Assembly (NCBI RefSeq): GCF_027244095.1
Contig: NC_069661.1
Coordinates: forward strand, 151,915,501 to 151,979,500
Source: Hemicordylus capensis
Taxonomy: Eukaryota > Chordata > Lepidosauria > Squamata > Cordylidae
Length of the DNA: 64,000 bases
Reading direction: 5' to 3'
Of this stretch, positions 1 to 49,180 are shown piece after piece (within the stretch, counting starts at the first letter, position 1; every line of letters begins with the position of its first letter). A program made the translations under genes and the position numbers. The notes beneath the pieces are model-generated. The model searched no databases. It saw nothing but the letters and a program-made list of their open reading frames with translations, and had not been told where the DNA came from.

Positions 1-570
1 GCCGTAAAGTTTAGAGTAATTGGGGCAGCAGGACACCTCCCTGCCGCCCCTTCCTCGACGTTGCTTCAAAAGACTCCCAGGAGTCCTTTGTGCGCACGCG
101 TACGTCACAGAGACGTGCGCTCGTCTCTGTGACATGCGTGCGCGAAAGGCTTCTTAGAAGCCATTTGCAGCCAGACCGGCAAAGGGGAAGGGCACGGCAG
201 GGGAGTTCTCCCGCCGCCCTCTTGCAATGGGAGGGATTTTGCAAGAAGGGGTCTTCACGGCACGGATCTTCAGGCACGGGTCTTCACAGAGCGGCACAGT
301 CTTCAAGAGCGGCACGGGTGGGTCTTCTTGGAACGGCACGGGTCTTCTTGGGGGCAGCCGCCAGCCGAGCGGGGCTTTGAAGGGGGCGGCAGGGAGCTAT
401 CCTGCTGCCCGATTACTCAAGGAAATACGGCGCGGTTGTTAGGAGGGTTAAGTAAAGCCCCCCCTATCCTTTTTGGAACCCCCCACCCCAGTGCCGGACC
501 GCAGCTCCGTGGTTCCGTGCACACCCCTACACCCACCCCACCCCATTCCTGGGTTACAACCCTATTCTAG
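1..570. mobile_element. GC-rich repeat, possible end of a non-autonomous DNA transposon
   Basis: The stretch is far more GC- and CpG-rich than its surroundings and has no convincing long reading frame. It contains a strong palindrome at 92-144 and short repeated phrases built on 'cggcacgggtcttc'. Near 511-526 it carries 'gtgcacacccctac', which looks like the right end of a hAT-type element. The left end lies outside the window, so neither terminal repeats nor a target duplication can be checked. A CpG-island promoter is the alternative, but no gene start follows. Confidence 0.3.
92..144. repeat. Near-perfect inverted repeat (hairpin)
   Basis: The arms at 92-115 and 122-144 are complementary with only a few mismatches and are separated by a 6-base loop. 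The core arm is 'gtcacagagacg' facing 'cgtctctgtgac'. It lies inside the GC-rich block at the start of the window. Confidence 0.75.
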
Positions 571-599
571 GGCTCAGTGGTTTATCCAGACCTAGACTG

Positions 600-2010
600 T
601 ATGAAGCTGTGTGCCTGGATGCTTGAGGGCCAGTGATTATACAGATTCTAGACACCATTTTGGCATCACAAAGACCTTCTACAACGTGGATATATCAGGC
701 CTCATGGAAGGTCTTCATAGTGTGGTGCAGGTCTAATAACATTCAATCTCCTATCTCCCCCCATAGCACAAGTTTTTGCTCTTCTACAAAAGGGCTTAGA
801 TGACGGGTTGAGATAAAATACCTTAAAAAGCCAGGTGCCAGCCATCCCATTAGTTCTGGTCAGTCCTCCTAAAATTGTTGACATACAAAGTATTGTTCTT
901 AATAGCAATGACTTCTGCCTACAGTGTATCTGAGCTGGGGACTCTGTTTGTGTGGAAGGAATTGTGTCTAATCTACCCTGGTTATGTTCTGTTAAGGATA
1001 GAGCCCACATTTATTCCAAGGATTAACACTTTCTTTCATAGGTCTTAGGAGCTAATGTTAACTTTTCTTTACCCCAATTCTACTTCTCCTTAAGAAAAGG
1101 GGGGCATACATTAGCTGTTAGGATAACTGTAGAAATTTATTTGAAGTGTTTTAAGAATTTCTGAATATTTCTTTTTCTTTCAGGACTGTTCATTGGGTCA
1201 TAAGGTCTTCATTAATACTCTGGCTCATTGGATTTGTCAGTGTATGAGCCTGGCCTATTCCTCCAGGGGTTTGACTCTTCTGGGACTATCACAGCCCATT
1301 CTACTAGGTGCACTGCCACAACTGCAGCACTCTCTACTCAGGCTCCACTTATTGATATTTGTCGGACAGCCACCTGGACACCGCTGTCATCTTTTGTTTG
1401 GCACTTTAAACTGCAGTCCTTAATTTACTCTGATGCCTCCTTTGGGAGAAAGGTCTTTCACCAGGTGGTTCCTCAGTTAGGAAGGAACTTGACCTTGAAG
1501 TCCCTCCCATTAATTGAAGGAGGCTTTTGCATGTCCCAATCCATGGATACACTCCTCCACTGAGGGAGAATGAATTGTTGGCACTTAACTGAATGGTCAT
1601 TCTCCTAAGTGGTCAAGAGTGTATCTAGCCTACCCAGATCGGTGTCAGGTCTGTCAGGGTCATTGCTTTCTGCTGTTGGGCAGTTTCCCTTTCGAGGGTG
1701 GGGGCTGTCCTCTCTGAGGTATTGTGCTAGTCCTAACTCATTCCTTGGGGTCCTCCCTTCCTTTGATTATATTGTTACTGTTTGGTTTGCCATTGTTGTA
1801 GTTGTTGACTGTTAGCGCCAGAGCAATTCAGCAGCTTGGAACCTGGAAGGCAGTGGGTATGCCCCTTCTACTTGGGTTATCTAAGCTGCTTTGCTACTGC
1901 CCATGTCTCAGGAGCAGGTAGGAGGAGCAATCCAACCTATGGATACACTCCTGCACTGAGGAGAATGACCTTTCAGGTAAGTGCCAATGATTGATTCCCC
2001 CCCCCCCCCC
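600..2010 (+). mobile_element. DIRS-type retroelement, degraded 3' part (copy A)
   Basis: Translated segments at about 650-1480 match, in order, the tyrosine recombinase region of the better copy at 18957-24540. Examples are 'ICRTATW' against 'ICRAATW' and a KVLFL..MTSA segment against KVLFLVAITSA. It is followed by an internal complementary region (about 1535-1610) and a terminal repeat (about 1930-2000), related by inverted repetition around 'ggatacactcct'. Gag-like and reverse transcriptase parts are not seen. It is a fossil with many breaks, clearly older than the 19-24.5 kb copy, and sits in the last PUS7 intron. A C-rich run (about 1997-2018) lies at its right edge. Confidence 0.75.
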
Positions 2011-2331
2011 CCGCCCCCCGCAATGTGACTTTGGGTTCTCACCCAGGAGTTTAGATTCTGATTGATAGCCTGCACCCAAGAGCTAGTTGTTTGTTTTTAA
2101 TAGGGTTTTTGGCATCACTGGGGAAGTTTAGAGCATACTGTGAGACCACATATCAAGAGACTAGCAAACCATATATCTAGAAAGATAGAGATAGATTTAT
2201 TTAACAGATGAGCACATGTAAAAGACTATAAGCATTTATGCTGGATTAGGGGAGGCAGTTTGTTTGACAAATTGTAATTACCTTTAATGTTCAGCAGTCT
2301 TCTAATGGCCCTTTTTGGTTGTTTATGACAG

Positions 2332-2468
2332 AAGGCAAATACAAGGCTCTGAAGATGGAGTTCTCCCTTCCACCATCTACTTATGCCACAATGGCCATTC
2401 GAGAAGTGCTGAAAATGGACACAAGCATAAAAAACCAGACACAGCTAAATACAGTGTGGCTACGCTGA
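2332..2468 (+). CDS. PUS7: PUS7 last coding exon (pseudouridine synthase 7, C-terminus)
   Basis: PUS7 is a TruD-family pseudouridine synthase that modifies tRNA and mRNA. Only the last coding exon is in the window. An acceptor ('ggttgtttatgacag') is followed by a frame entered in phase 1 that reads about 45 residues and stops at TGA 2466-2468. It contains '[20 protein letters not shown]' and ends 'TQLNTVWLR', which I recognise as the PUS7 C-terminus. The intact splice acceptor argues against a processed pseudogene. The upstream exons must lie left of position 1, because the sequence before this exon is repeat-derived. The gene runs in the same direction as RINT1, which differs from the head-to-head arrangement I recall in mammals. 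Confidence 0.85.
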
Positions 2469-2825
2469 AGATAATTTACAGTGACTGGATAAGGATTTAA
2501 CATATTAAACTTGTTTCTTATTAATTAGATCTACTCAGATGATTTCTAATTAAAAATTGTATTTTTATATTAGCTTAAAGTATATGATTTCAGATTTATT
2601 GTAAAATGCTGTTTGTAAAAATGTAACTTCTTTTGTTTTTAAATGATTAAGCAAACATGATGTTTGAGCTGGTTATACAATTCAGCTTTACTAGTTTATA
2701 AGGAAGTAGATGATAGCTTTGTTAGCAATTTCAGGTCTTCAAAAGCATTTTTTAAATGTGTTCTTAAAAATATGGCAGTAAATATATTATAAGTTCAGAA
2801 TAAAGTAAAACGATTGCAAGCATGC
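2469..2825 (+). other. PUS7: PUS7 3' UTR with poly(A) signal
   Basis: AT-rich non-coding sequence follows the PUS7 stop. A canonical AATAAA lies at 2799-2804, so cleavage would fall near 2820-2830. No repeat is recognised inside it. Later alternative sites are possible. Confidence 0.55.
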
Positions 2826-3655
2826 TTAATACTGCAGTTGAGGAAAACTGATTAGGACAAAGTACTGATGAATATTTATTTCCAAGTATTTAGCCTTAAG
2901 AATGCAGATGGGATTTGCAATTGGAACTGATTCTGTGGCAGAATGTGTATGTCTTTTTATGTGATGTAGACAGATACAGCTATTTTTATTTGAGCTGTAA
3001 TTTTTATTAAGACATTGTTGGCTTTTCACAACATACTGTATAGCTAAAGAAGTCAACAACCCATGTAAGTTTCTATTATCAACAAATGCTATTTAGCTTC
3101 AGCCGTTAAAGCTTGTCCATTGCTGGCAATGGATAAGGTACATAAATCTGTATCCTGGCAGGATTGGATTAAATAGCCATTCTGAATTTGACAGATCAGT
3201 TATTATGCTGTGTGTTTTTATTTTTCTAACAAAGCAAAAAGAGAACCTGTGCTGCACTGCTTCGTTGATTACATAATGTGTTAGACCTGCTTCTTAAAAA
3301 AAAATACATCACCACCATCTATTCCATATTTCCTCAGTACAAATCTTTGCAAATGTAGTTTACCTGAATCCAAGTCTAGATTTCCCCCCCAAGTTCTTTC
3401 ATGGTATAAATCAAGGTCTTCTTCCTTTGGAGTAAATAAGGGTATAACCTGTATTTAACATCTATTCTTAAGGGGCTCATCTTAAATTCAGTGCTATTTT
3501 GTATTGGGGTAAATATGCTATATTTACACCCATGCATGCGATAATAATGTAAATATATTTCTGTAGAAAGTAAAATACTACATAAATCCATTATCCTTAA
3601 CTGTTTACAAAGTAGGCAGTTCTTAGGCCAGACAGAAGCTCCTTACTCAAATATG
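2826..3655. other. Intergenic, nothing recognised
   Basis: AT-rich sequence with no supported exon, no long frame and no repeat I recognise. It may hold a longer PUS7 3' UTR. Confidence 0.4.
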
Positions 3656-3659
3656 GTTC

Positions 3660-3870
3660 AAAAGGGAGGATTTAATTAATAGGAGACCCCTGCTTGCCAA
3701 TAGAATTCAAAAGGAAATCACTGCTTGCCAATAGGGACCAATAGGAGACTGCTGCTTGCCAATAGGGAGTAAGAGGGAGAAATCCACAGTTGCCCTATTG
3801 GCAAGCGGGGGTCTCCTCTTTCTCCCTATTGGCAAGAGTGGGTTTTTTGTTCCTTATTGGCAAGCGCTAT
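3660..3870. repeat. 31-bp-period array, three direct then three inverted copies
   Basis: The motif 'gcttgccaatagg' starts at 3692, 3723 and 3754, exactly 31 bases apart. Its reverse complement 'ccctattggcaag' starts at 3793 and 3824, with a slightly altered copy at 3852. The block can therefore fold back on itself. A related array with the same period lies at 15568-15730. I do not know a named family for it. Confidence 0.7.
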
Positions 3871-5160
3871 TTCACCATAAGCATAAAAAAACATGGCTCA
3901 AGGTAAAACTCAGTCCAAAAAACATGAATATCTATTACATATTTTGAATAATTGGTTGGTTGTGTACAATAAATCATACTTCCCTGTGACCTACAACTAT
4001 CAAATTCTACGGACTCAATCCTGCCACTAAAATTACCTGCATGCAGATTTTTTACACTGGAATATACTCAGGTTTTTTGGTATTTTCTTAAGCAGAAATG
4101 CCAAAGATAACTATCATATATTAACTGTAATTGTTCTCAACAGATTTTCAGTTCTCAGTTATCAGATACATAATTTACGAACAGCATCATGCCTAAGAGA
4201 AGCAGACGATCTCTCAGATTCAGATTTAACATAAATGGTAATTACTCAATAAAATGAATAATGTTTGAAGTTTAAATCCTACTTACTTTACCAACACATT
4301 AATTTTTAAAAAATCTATTACATTTATTTAACTACTTCAACTTATAAGTGTAATACATACAAAATGACTTTGCCTGGTCACCTACCAATGGACCTTCCTT
4401 ACCAATAAAAATAAATAAAACATGGCTTAGGGTAAACACAACTCAGGAGTCTTTCAGCAAATGCAAATAGCTGCAGAAAGACATTTTGCTACTTTTTCAG
4501 TTGTTAACCAGTTGTGATCTGATAAAAGCATAGAGAATCTGCCAGGAAATTTGGCAATAATGGGGAAAATGAAGTTACTACATATGTCATGATAATAAGA
4601 GCAATATAAGAATACTTGGGATACTGATTCAACAGCACCCGAGTCTCAACAGAGTTTCTCACTGTAGGGAACTTTGCAGTATCTCCCCTTTAAAAGAGCC
4701 AAAGGCAAAACATGTCATGCCAGTGTAAATGCTGTTCAGTGTTTCAGAACTGTTAAGATTCCGAATAGGAGATAGGTGGCTGGAGCAAGTCTCTTACTCC
4801 AAGTGATTTTACTAGATGGAACAGAACAGATCTTTTTGTTCATTCTTGCAAATGTGCTGCTTAATAACCAGTTTGGCTTTATGATATCTCAGAGGTATTA
4901 GAAATTGGAAAGAAAGCCCATAAAATGATGACTTACCTACAAGTGCCTTCTTCCATATATTTTTGTGTTATCAGTCAATGTCAGTGGAGTCAGGCCCCTA
5001 GGAAGAAAGATCAGATTAAGACAGATTATAAAACTGGATTCTAATCACAAGCCTGCATCTGGGACACAGTGAGGTACTAAAAAAAAAATGTCCTTAACTT
5101 TGATTGGTTGATTTCCAGATCCATATAGTTCTGATAAATGTACACTTGTGCTCCAAAAAG
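3871..5160. other. Intergenic, nothing recognised
   Basis: AT-rich DNA with many stops in all frames. I see no exon, RNA gene or recognisable repeat. Confidence 0.4.
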
Positions 5161-5167
5161 TAATTTA

Positions 5168-5297
5168 GGTACTATCTTGATGATATGAGGTACTATCATA
5201 TCATGATATTAGGTACTATGATATTAGGTACATGATATTAGGTACTATTAGGTACATGATATTAGGTGATGATATTAGGTACTATCTTGATGATATT
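5168..5297. repeat. Imperfect tandem repeat of 'gatattaggtac'
   Basis: Short units such as 'ttaggtactatcttgatgat' and 'gatattaggtac' are repeated with variable spacing. The array ends just before a tRNA-derived SINE and looks like a small unstable minisatellite. Confidence 0.7.
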
Positions 5298-5303
5298 GCC
5301 CCC

Positions 5304-5535
5304 ACCAGGGGCAATGAGCCCCTGGTGGCACAGTGGTAAAACTGCCGCCCTGTAACCAGAAGGTTACAAGTTCGATCCTGACCAGGGGCTCAAGGTTGAC
5401 TCAGCCTTCCATCCTTCCGAGGTCGGTAAAATGAGTACCCAGAATGTTGGGGGCAATATGCTAAATCATTGTAAACCGCTTAGAGAGCTCCGGCTATAAA
5501 GCGGTATATAAATGTAAGTGCTATTGCTATTGCTA
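5304..5535 (+). mobile_element. tRNA-derived SINE, full length
   Basis: The head has a tRNA-like A box ('tggcacagtggtaaa') and B box ('ggttacaagttcgatcc'). Its first bases 'gagcccctgg' still pair with 'ccaggggctc' at the end of the head, so a tRNA-like acceptor stem is retained. The body ends with 'gcggtatataaatgtaag' and a (gctatt)n tail. The general layout resembles Sauria-type SINEs, whose 3' ends are shared with BovB LINEs. The exact family name is not confirmed. Confidence 0.8.
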
Positions 5536-5539
5536 TCTT

Positions 5540-6130
5540 GGCTAAGAAGACTTTGATGGCAGATGGAAGAAATTGCCCACCATTCACTTGGAAAAACATA
5601 AAGATAACAGCAACATTACTCTGGGAATTACTAATTCTTCAAATTGCTATACATGTAAACAAAGAAGTATTACTATTAATTAATGGTGTATTATTAATAC
5701 ATCATTTTAAACAACAACATTCCAAGCCGTTTTATTACAAAAGTGAAGAAGTGATACATTTTTCAAGAAGAAGGAATGCTATGGTATGAATTTCCATAGA
5801 TTAATGCCAATTTTTCATTTGCAATTTTTCAAGATTCATGATGAAACTAGATTTTTGGCATTCAAGATCCTTCATTTAGCACTCTCAGAATAACCCAATA
5901 GGTTCTACTAAACATTTGAGTAATGCTTTCTGTTTGAAAGGGAAGGTAGAAATCCACAGTGTTCAAATTATTAGAGTACAATTTAACTTTAATCTGGTCT
6001 TGACTACAAACTTTGACCTCACCACATTCAGGTTTGCAATGCTATGCACACTTGTGTGGGAGTTCAGCTCCACTGAACTCAGTGGGACTTGCTGTAGTTC
6101 TGAATAAGGGCATGGAGAATCAGGCTGCAA
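5540..6130. other. Intergenic, nothing recognised
   Basis: AT-rich, with one short frame at 5538-5789 that has no recognisable similarity and is preceded directly by the SINE tail. I do not call it a gene. Confidence 0.35.
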
Positions 6131-6138
6131 GACGATAA

Positions 6139-6543
6139 GGCTGTTCTCACGAGTAGCCTAACCCAGGCTACAGCAGCCCAGCCTCGGTTAGATCCTGGTA
6201 CTCCCGTGCAGCCTAATCCTACTGTTAAGCCTGGATCTTAGCTGAGATTAAGGGTACTAGTGTGTCGTTAACCCAGCTGCTGGGATTGTGTAAAGCCCAA
6301 GGGGACATAGGTCTGATGGGGGAATCCCCCAATGCACTGTACTAGGTAAGCAGTGCATTGTGGGATTCCCGGAGGCTTGGGAGCATTTCCCCAGCCTCTG
6401 GAATGCTGTGGTCGCTGCTGCGGCGATCATGTGGTGGCACAGCGCTGCTCAGGTCTTCCTAGATCGTCTGTGGGGAATGTAGGTTAAACATTGCCTTCCC
6501 CTTGCCCTTCCTCTCAAGCCCAACAATGGTTGTGTGAACAACC
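6139..6543. mobile_element. MITE, Harbinger-like
   Basis: The left end 'ggctgttctcacga' and the right end '...tgtgtgaacaacc' form imperfect terminal inverted repeats. They are flanked by TAA on the left and TTA on the right, close to the 3-bp TWA target of Harbinger elements. The 405-bp interior has no transposase frame. The one-base mismatch in the flanks keeps the assignment tentative. Confidence 0.45.
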
Positions 6544-6639
6544 TTAGTTTCTGCTTAACAAAGGCTCTTTGGGCAGCTCTAATGTCACCTTTGTTTTTCT
6601 GAAAGCAGCTAGGTGACCTTACAAAGAACTGTTACCATT

Positions 6640-6870
6640 TCCTGTTGCGATCATATTACACCCACTCTGAAAGAGTTGCACTGGCTACAGAGGTGCTCTT
6701 ACCCCTGGACTTCTGGGCCGAAGTCCAGGGCCTTCACACATCCCTGGGGGCCTTCATATCCTCCTTAGTCTGTCCTGGGTGGCGCTGGCCAGCCACTGTG
6801 CCAGGCGGCAGAGCGCGAACTCTGCTTTAGAGACAGAGGAGGAGTGGGGAAATAAATATTTGGGATGGAA
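6640..6870 (+). mobile_element. L2-like LINE fragment
   Basis: A short piece reading 'TLKELHWLQ'-like residues ('ctctgaaagagttgcactgg') resembles the C-terminal part of the L2-type LINE reverse transcriptase. It is old and short. Confidence 0.35.
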
Positions 6871-7079
6871 ATATGTTAAGTTGCCTGTTGAAATGTTTCT
6901 GCTAATGCATATTGGCATAAATATACCTGTTTTATATTCTTACATTCTTGTGAGTTCAGTTGCTGTTTGTGCCCTCAAGAACGCACGTGTTAAAATACTG
7001 TGTGTGACATGGTGTGTCTGTGTGTGTGTGTGGCAGGGCTCTAAAGGAGGAGGAGTTCCAAAGGCCTTTAGGCCCAGGT

Positions 7080-7510
7080 TCCAAAATTACCTAGGTGCAC
7101 CTCTGACTGGCTACCTATTTGTTTTCGTGTCCAATTCAAGGTGCTGGTTTTGACCTTTAAAGCCCTTAATGGTTTGAGCCCTGGATATCTGAAGGACTGC
7201 CTGCTCCCAAGGGTTTCTTCCTACTTGACCAGATCATCAGAGGGGCTCTGCTCTATGTGCCGATGGTCAGAGAGGCTCAGTTGTTGACCATGCGATGCAG
7301 GGCCTTCTCAGTCATTGCCCCCAGGCGTTGGAATGCTCTGCTGGCTGAAAAGTGCTCCTCAGTCTCCTTGACAGTTTTAAGGAAAAAAGTAAAGATGTGG
7401 CTCTTCACCCAGGCTTTTTGAATGAGAATATTGTTTTTTGCTGCAGCTGCTGTATTTTATGTATTATTATTTTATGGGTTATTAATTTTTATATAGACAC
7501 TATATTTATA
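7080..7510 (+). mobile_element. L2-like LINE, 3' part (left of Helitron)
   Basis: Degraded reading frames give 'LTFKALNGLSPGYLKDCLLP' followed by 'RCRAFSVIAPRRWNALLAE'-like residues, the hallmark C-terminal end of L2-type LINEs. The sequence is split by the Helitron at 7511-8570 and its 3' tail resumes at 8571. Confidence 0.65.
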
Positions 7511-7882
7511 CTAGTGATTTAAAGCCCGTTAAATTAATGGGCGCTAGTAGACCTTTGGGGCCAGCTATCTCCGCCTCCTCTGGCCGCACCGCGTCCTCCT
7601 TCTCCCAGCCGGGCCCACCGCCTCCTCTGGCCAAGAGTGGGGGTTCTTTTCTGAGAGTTCTGCCCCACTCTTCCTCCCTCTCTCCTGCCCCACACTCTTG
7701 TATCTCTTTCCCTTCCTCCCACCCCACTCTCTTGCCTTTTCCCCTCCCCACTTTCGCATTCCCTTCTGCCCTTCCCCCTCCCCCCTGCCCCACTATCTCT
7801 TGCCTTTCCCCCTCCCCTCTGGCCCACTCTCTTTTTTTGTTTTGTTTGTTGTGTTTTGTTGTGTTTGCCGCCCACCGATCCC

Positions 7883-8400
7883 GCCTCTACCCTCCCCGCG
7901 GCATGGCCGGTCCTCTTGCCACCGCCTCTACCCTCCCTCTGGCTTGCCCAGTCGTGTTGCCTCGGCGTGTTCGTGGCTGGGCTGGACCTGCCGCTGCCGC
8001 CCAGAGTGTTGCCCACTGATCCCGCCTCTACTCTCCCCGCGGCATGGCCGGTCCTCTTGCCGCCGCCTCTTCCCTCCCCCCGGCTTGTCCGGTCGTGTTG
8101 CCTCGGCGTGTTCGTGGCTGGGCTGGACCCGCCGCTGCCTCCCAGAGTGTTGCCTGCTGATCCCACCTCTACTCTCCCCGCGGCATGGCCGGTCCTCTTG
8201 CCGCCGCCTCTTCCCTCCCCCTGGCTTGTCCGGTCGTGTGGACCCGCCACCGCTGCCCAGAGTGTTGCCCGCAACATTGTCCTGTTGCCGCCGCCTCTCC
8301 CCTCTCCCCGGCTTGTCCCTTCGCCTTGCCGCCTCTACTCTCCCCGCGGCATGGCCGGTCCTCTTGCTGCCGCCTCTACCCTCCCCCCGGATTTGCCGCC
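7883..8400. repeat. GC-rich tandem repeats, 141-bp unit, inside the Helitron
   Basis: The phrase 'gcatggccggtcctcttg' begins at 7901, 8042, 8183 and 8349, giving periods of 141, 141 and 166. Intervening phrases such as 'ggcgtgttcgtggctggg' repeat in step. Open frames here are a by-product of high GC and have no protein similarity I recognise. Confidence 0.8.
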
Positions 8401-8451
8401 TGGTTGCCAAAGTTGCCGCCGCCAACATGGCCGCCTGGTGCCGGCGGTCGT

Positions 8452-8511
8452 GTCTCCCTCGGCGTGTTCTGGGCATGCACTCCGCGCATGCCCAGAACAG
8501 CCGAGGGAGAC
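8452..8511. repeat. Long hairpin near the Helitron 5' end
   Basis: The arm at 8452-8478 pairs with 8486-8511 over 26 positions with a single extra base; the loop is about 7 bases. The arm core is 'tgttctgggcatgc'. It lies about 60-120 bases inside the 5' (right) end of the Helitron. Confidence 0.85.
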
Positions 8512-8570
8512 ATGGACACACACAATCCAACGAAGACACGGACGCACGCCAGGGACTTTATTATAGAGGA

Positions 8571-8712
8571 TTATCTGTACTTTTATATTATGTATTTTTG
8601 AGATCATCTGTATCTTTGTATTTTAATTATGCATTGCTTTAATTATATTGTAAACTGCTTTGAGATTGTTTTAATGAAAAGCAGTATATAAATTGAACAA
8701 TAAATAATAAAA
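8571..8712 (+). mobile_element. L2-like LINE 3' tail (right of Helitron)
   Basis: The tail 'taaactgctttgagattg' and 'gcagtatataaattgaac' followed by A-rich repeats is the usual L2-type 3' end. It continues the piece ending at 7510 once the Helitron is set aside. Confidence 0.6.
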
Positions 8713-8849
8713 GTTCCTTGCTCTGATTTTCTCAAGGTTAAAATTACTATTGTGAATGGAGTGCCATTAAAGAAAGAGGGGAGAAATCTTGCTCTGCCCT
8801 GCAAGTTTCCCCCTTCCCTCTGTACTTCACGTTTTTGTTTTGGTCTGCT

Positions 8850-9125
8850 AGCTTTTATTTATTTAATTTTTAATCATATTTTTATCGCCTGATATGTAGT
8901 GGTGTACAACACTTAAAACACAATATAAAACAGAGTAAAAACTAGTTAAAATTTCACAAAAAACAATAAAACCAATCTCATAAAATAAAAACAAATTAAA
9001 TGGTTTAAAATCAATTTCAGTTAAAAGCCTGAGAGGGTCTTCCTAAAAGCAAACAGAGGAGATGCTCTTATTTCCACAGGGAGCATATTCCAAAGCCCCG
9101 GGGCACAGCCACAAAGAAGGCCCCC
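8850..9125 (-). mobile_element. L2-like LINE 3' end
   Basis: On the - strand the sequence gives an L2-type end, 'ggaatatgctccctgtgg' and then an A/T-rich tail with 'caggcgataaaaatatg'. Related ends lie at 39139 and 59065. Confidence 0.5.
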
Positions 9126-9360
9126 TAACCCATTCCCACACACTTGTCTATAGATAGTAAGGGGAAGGAAATTTGGGGAACGAGTTTCCTCCTTTTCAGC
9201 CTAATTTCTCCTCATCCCCTTTTGGGAAGTGTGATCCTGTTGGTGTGTACTCAGAAGTAGGACTCTGAGTTCAATGGAACAACTCCCTAGTAACTGTATA
9301 TAAGGTTGTTTCTGTAATCTAAATACTGGTAGCAAATGCTTCATGGGGCTAGTACTTGAT

Positions 9361-9522
9361 CAGGGGCGTAGCTAGGGGAGAGGGGCCGTGTTCGCCCCTC
9401 TCCCAGGAGGCCCCTTGGAGTGAGGGAGATAATGACGGAAATAGGAAGGGGTGCCCCGCTGCAACCCTCCACTGGGTCGTGTGGTCTTTGAACCCATCCG
9501 CTCAATTATAGCTACACTCCTG
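9361..9522. mobile_element. hAT-like MITE
   Basis: The ends 'caggggcgtagctag' and 'tagctacactcctg' are inverted copies of each other. The 8-base flanks do not match convincingly, so the assignment to hAT rests on the terminal repeats only. A related end may lie at 61290. Confidence 0.4.
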
Positions 9523-10138
9523 CTTGGGGTTTATGTGAGTGGTTGCATCAAAAGCTGTGTATTGGAATGGACAATGCACTTCCTTTTTGATGAATTTTTA
9601 GCAGAAGTAATTTTATATGGTGAAGCGTGCATCCCTAAAACTCCAGTCTTTGCTGCTGCCCGGACACAGCTGAGCTGAAATCCTGAATGTCTCCACTATT
9701 TTCTATGGATAGCGCTCGCTTCTGAACTGAGAAAGAATATTGTCAGCAGTCTACCAGCAGCTGATCACTGTCTGTGACTCTACGATTGACTTGTGTCTAC
9801 CGGAATTTGAAGTGTTGGGAGCCGGAACGACTACAAAAATCAAGCCACAAGACAAGAGTCACCGAGGGAGGATGGGCTTCCGGGAAACAACAGGATCGCA
9901 AACATGTGAGGGTGTGATAAGTCCCTCTAAGCATAATTGGGTGCTTGCGTGGGCGCGTGCATACAATAATCATGCAAGTGTGCTGATCTCTGATCGTAAT
10001 AAGCTGAATTGAATTGAAGAATCATACAATGAAAGGCATCGCCAGGCGATGATCGCCTGTCCCAACAGGAGCGACAGTATGCGACGCTGTGGCTGGACCT
10101 TCTCGTTTTACTTCCGGTAGTGTTTGTTTTTGTAAAAA

Positions 10139-49059
<38,921 letters not shown>

Positions 49060-49063
49060 GCAA

Positions 49064-49069
49064 AATAAA
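49064..49069 (+). promoter_or_regulatory. RINT1: AATAAA next to the RINT1 stop
   Basis: A canonical poly(A) signal begins five bases after the stop codon. If used, the 3' UTR would be very short; a more distal site is possible. Confidence 0.45.
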
Positions 49070-49180
49070 GATTAATCAATATTCTATTCTATAAAATCAA
49101 AGCAAATCCACATTTCTATGCTCTTATGTCATAAAGAACATTACATTCTTTTTGAGTGAAGATGAAATCTGCATGTACAG

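Larger units (their letters stand above)
7511..8570 (-). mobile_element. Non-autonomous Helitron
   Basis: On the - strand the element starts with 'TCCTCTATAATAAAGTCCC', like vertebrate Helitrons, and ends with a hairpin ('gcccattaatttaacgggc'), nine bases, then CTAG. The insertion lies between A and T with no target duplication, as Helitrons do. The 1,060-bp interior is GC-rich, without Rep or helicase coding, and is made largely of 141-bp tandem units. The insertion interrupts an L2-like LINE tail that reads on from 7510 to 8571. Confidence 0.75.

Noticed and set aside
2332-2468. Processed PUS7 pseudogene
   Set aside because: A proper splice acceptor precedes the exon, the frame is intact to the stop, and there is no poly(A) tract or target duplication around it.
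3690-3870. CRISPR array
   Set aside because: The 31-bp period with a 13-base motif has no unique spacers of normal length, half the copies are inverted, and the genome is a vertebrate.
5304-5378. A tRNA gene
   Set aside because: The head folds like a tRNA but continues into a SINE body and tail, so it is a SINE head.
7534-8642. Long overlapping open frames on both strands (up to 314 codons)
   Set aside because: They lie in the GC-rich tandem units of the Helitron, are repetitive and proline/arginine-rich, and occur in several frames at once. They are composition artefacts.
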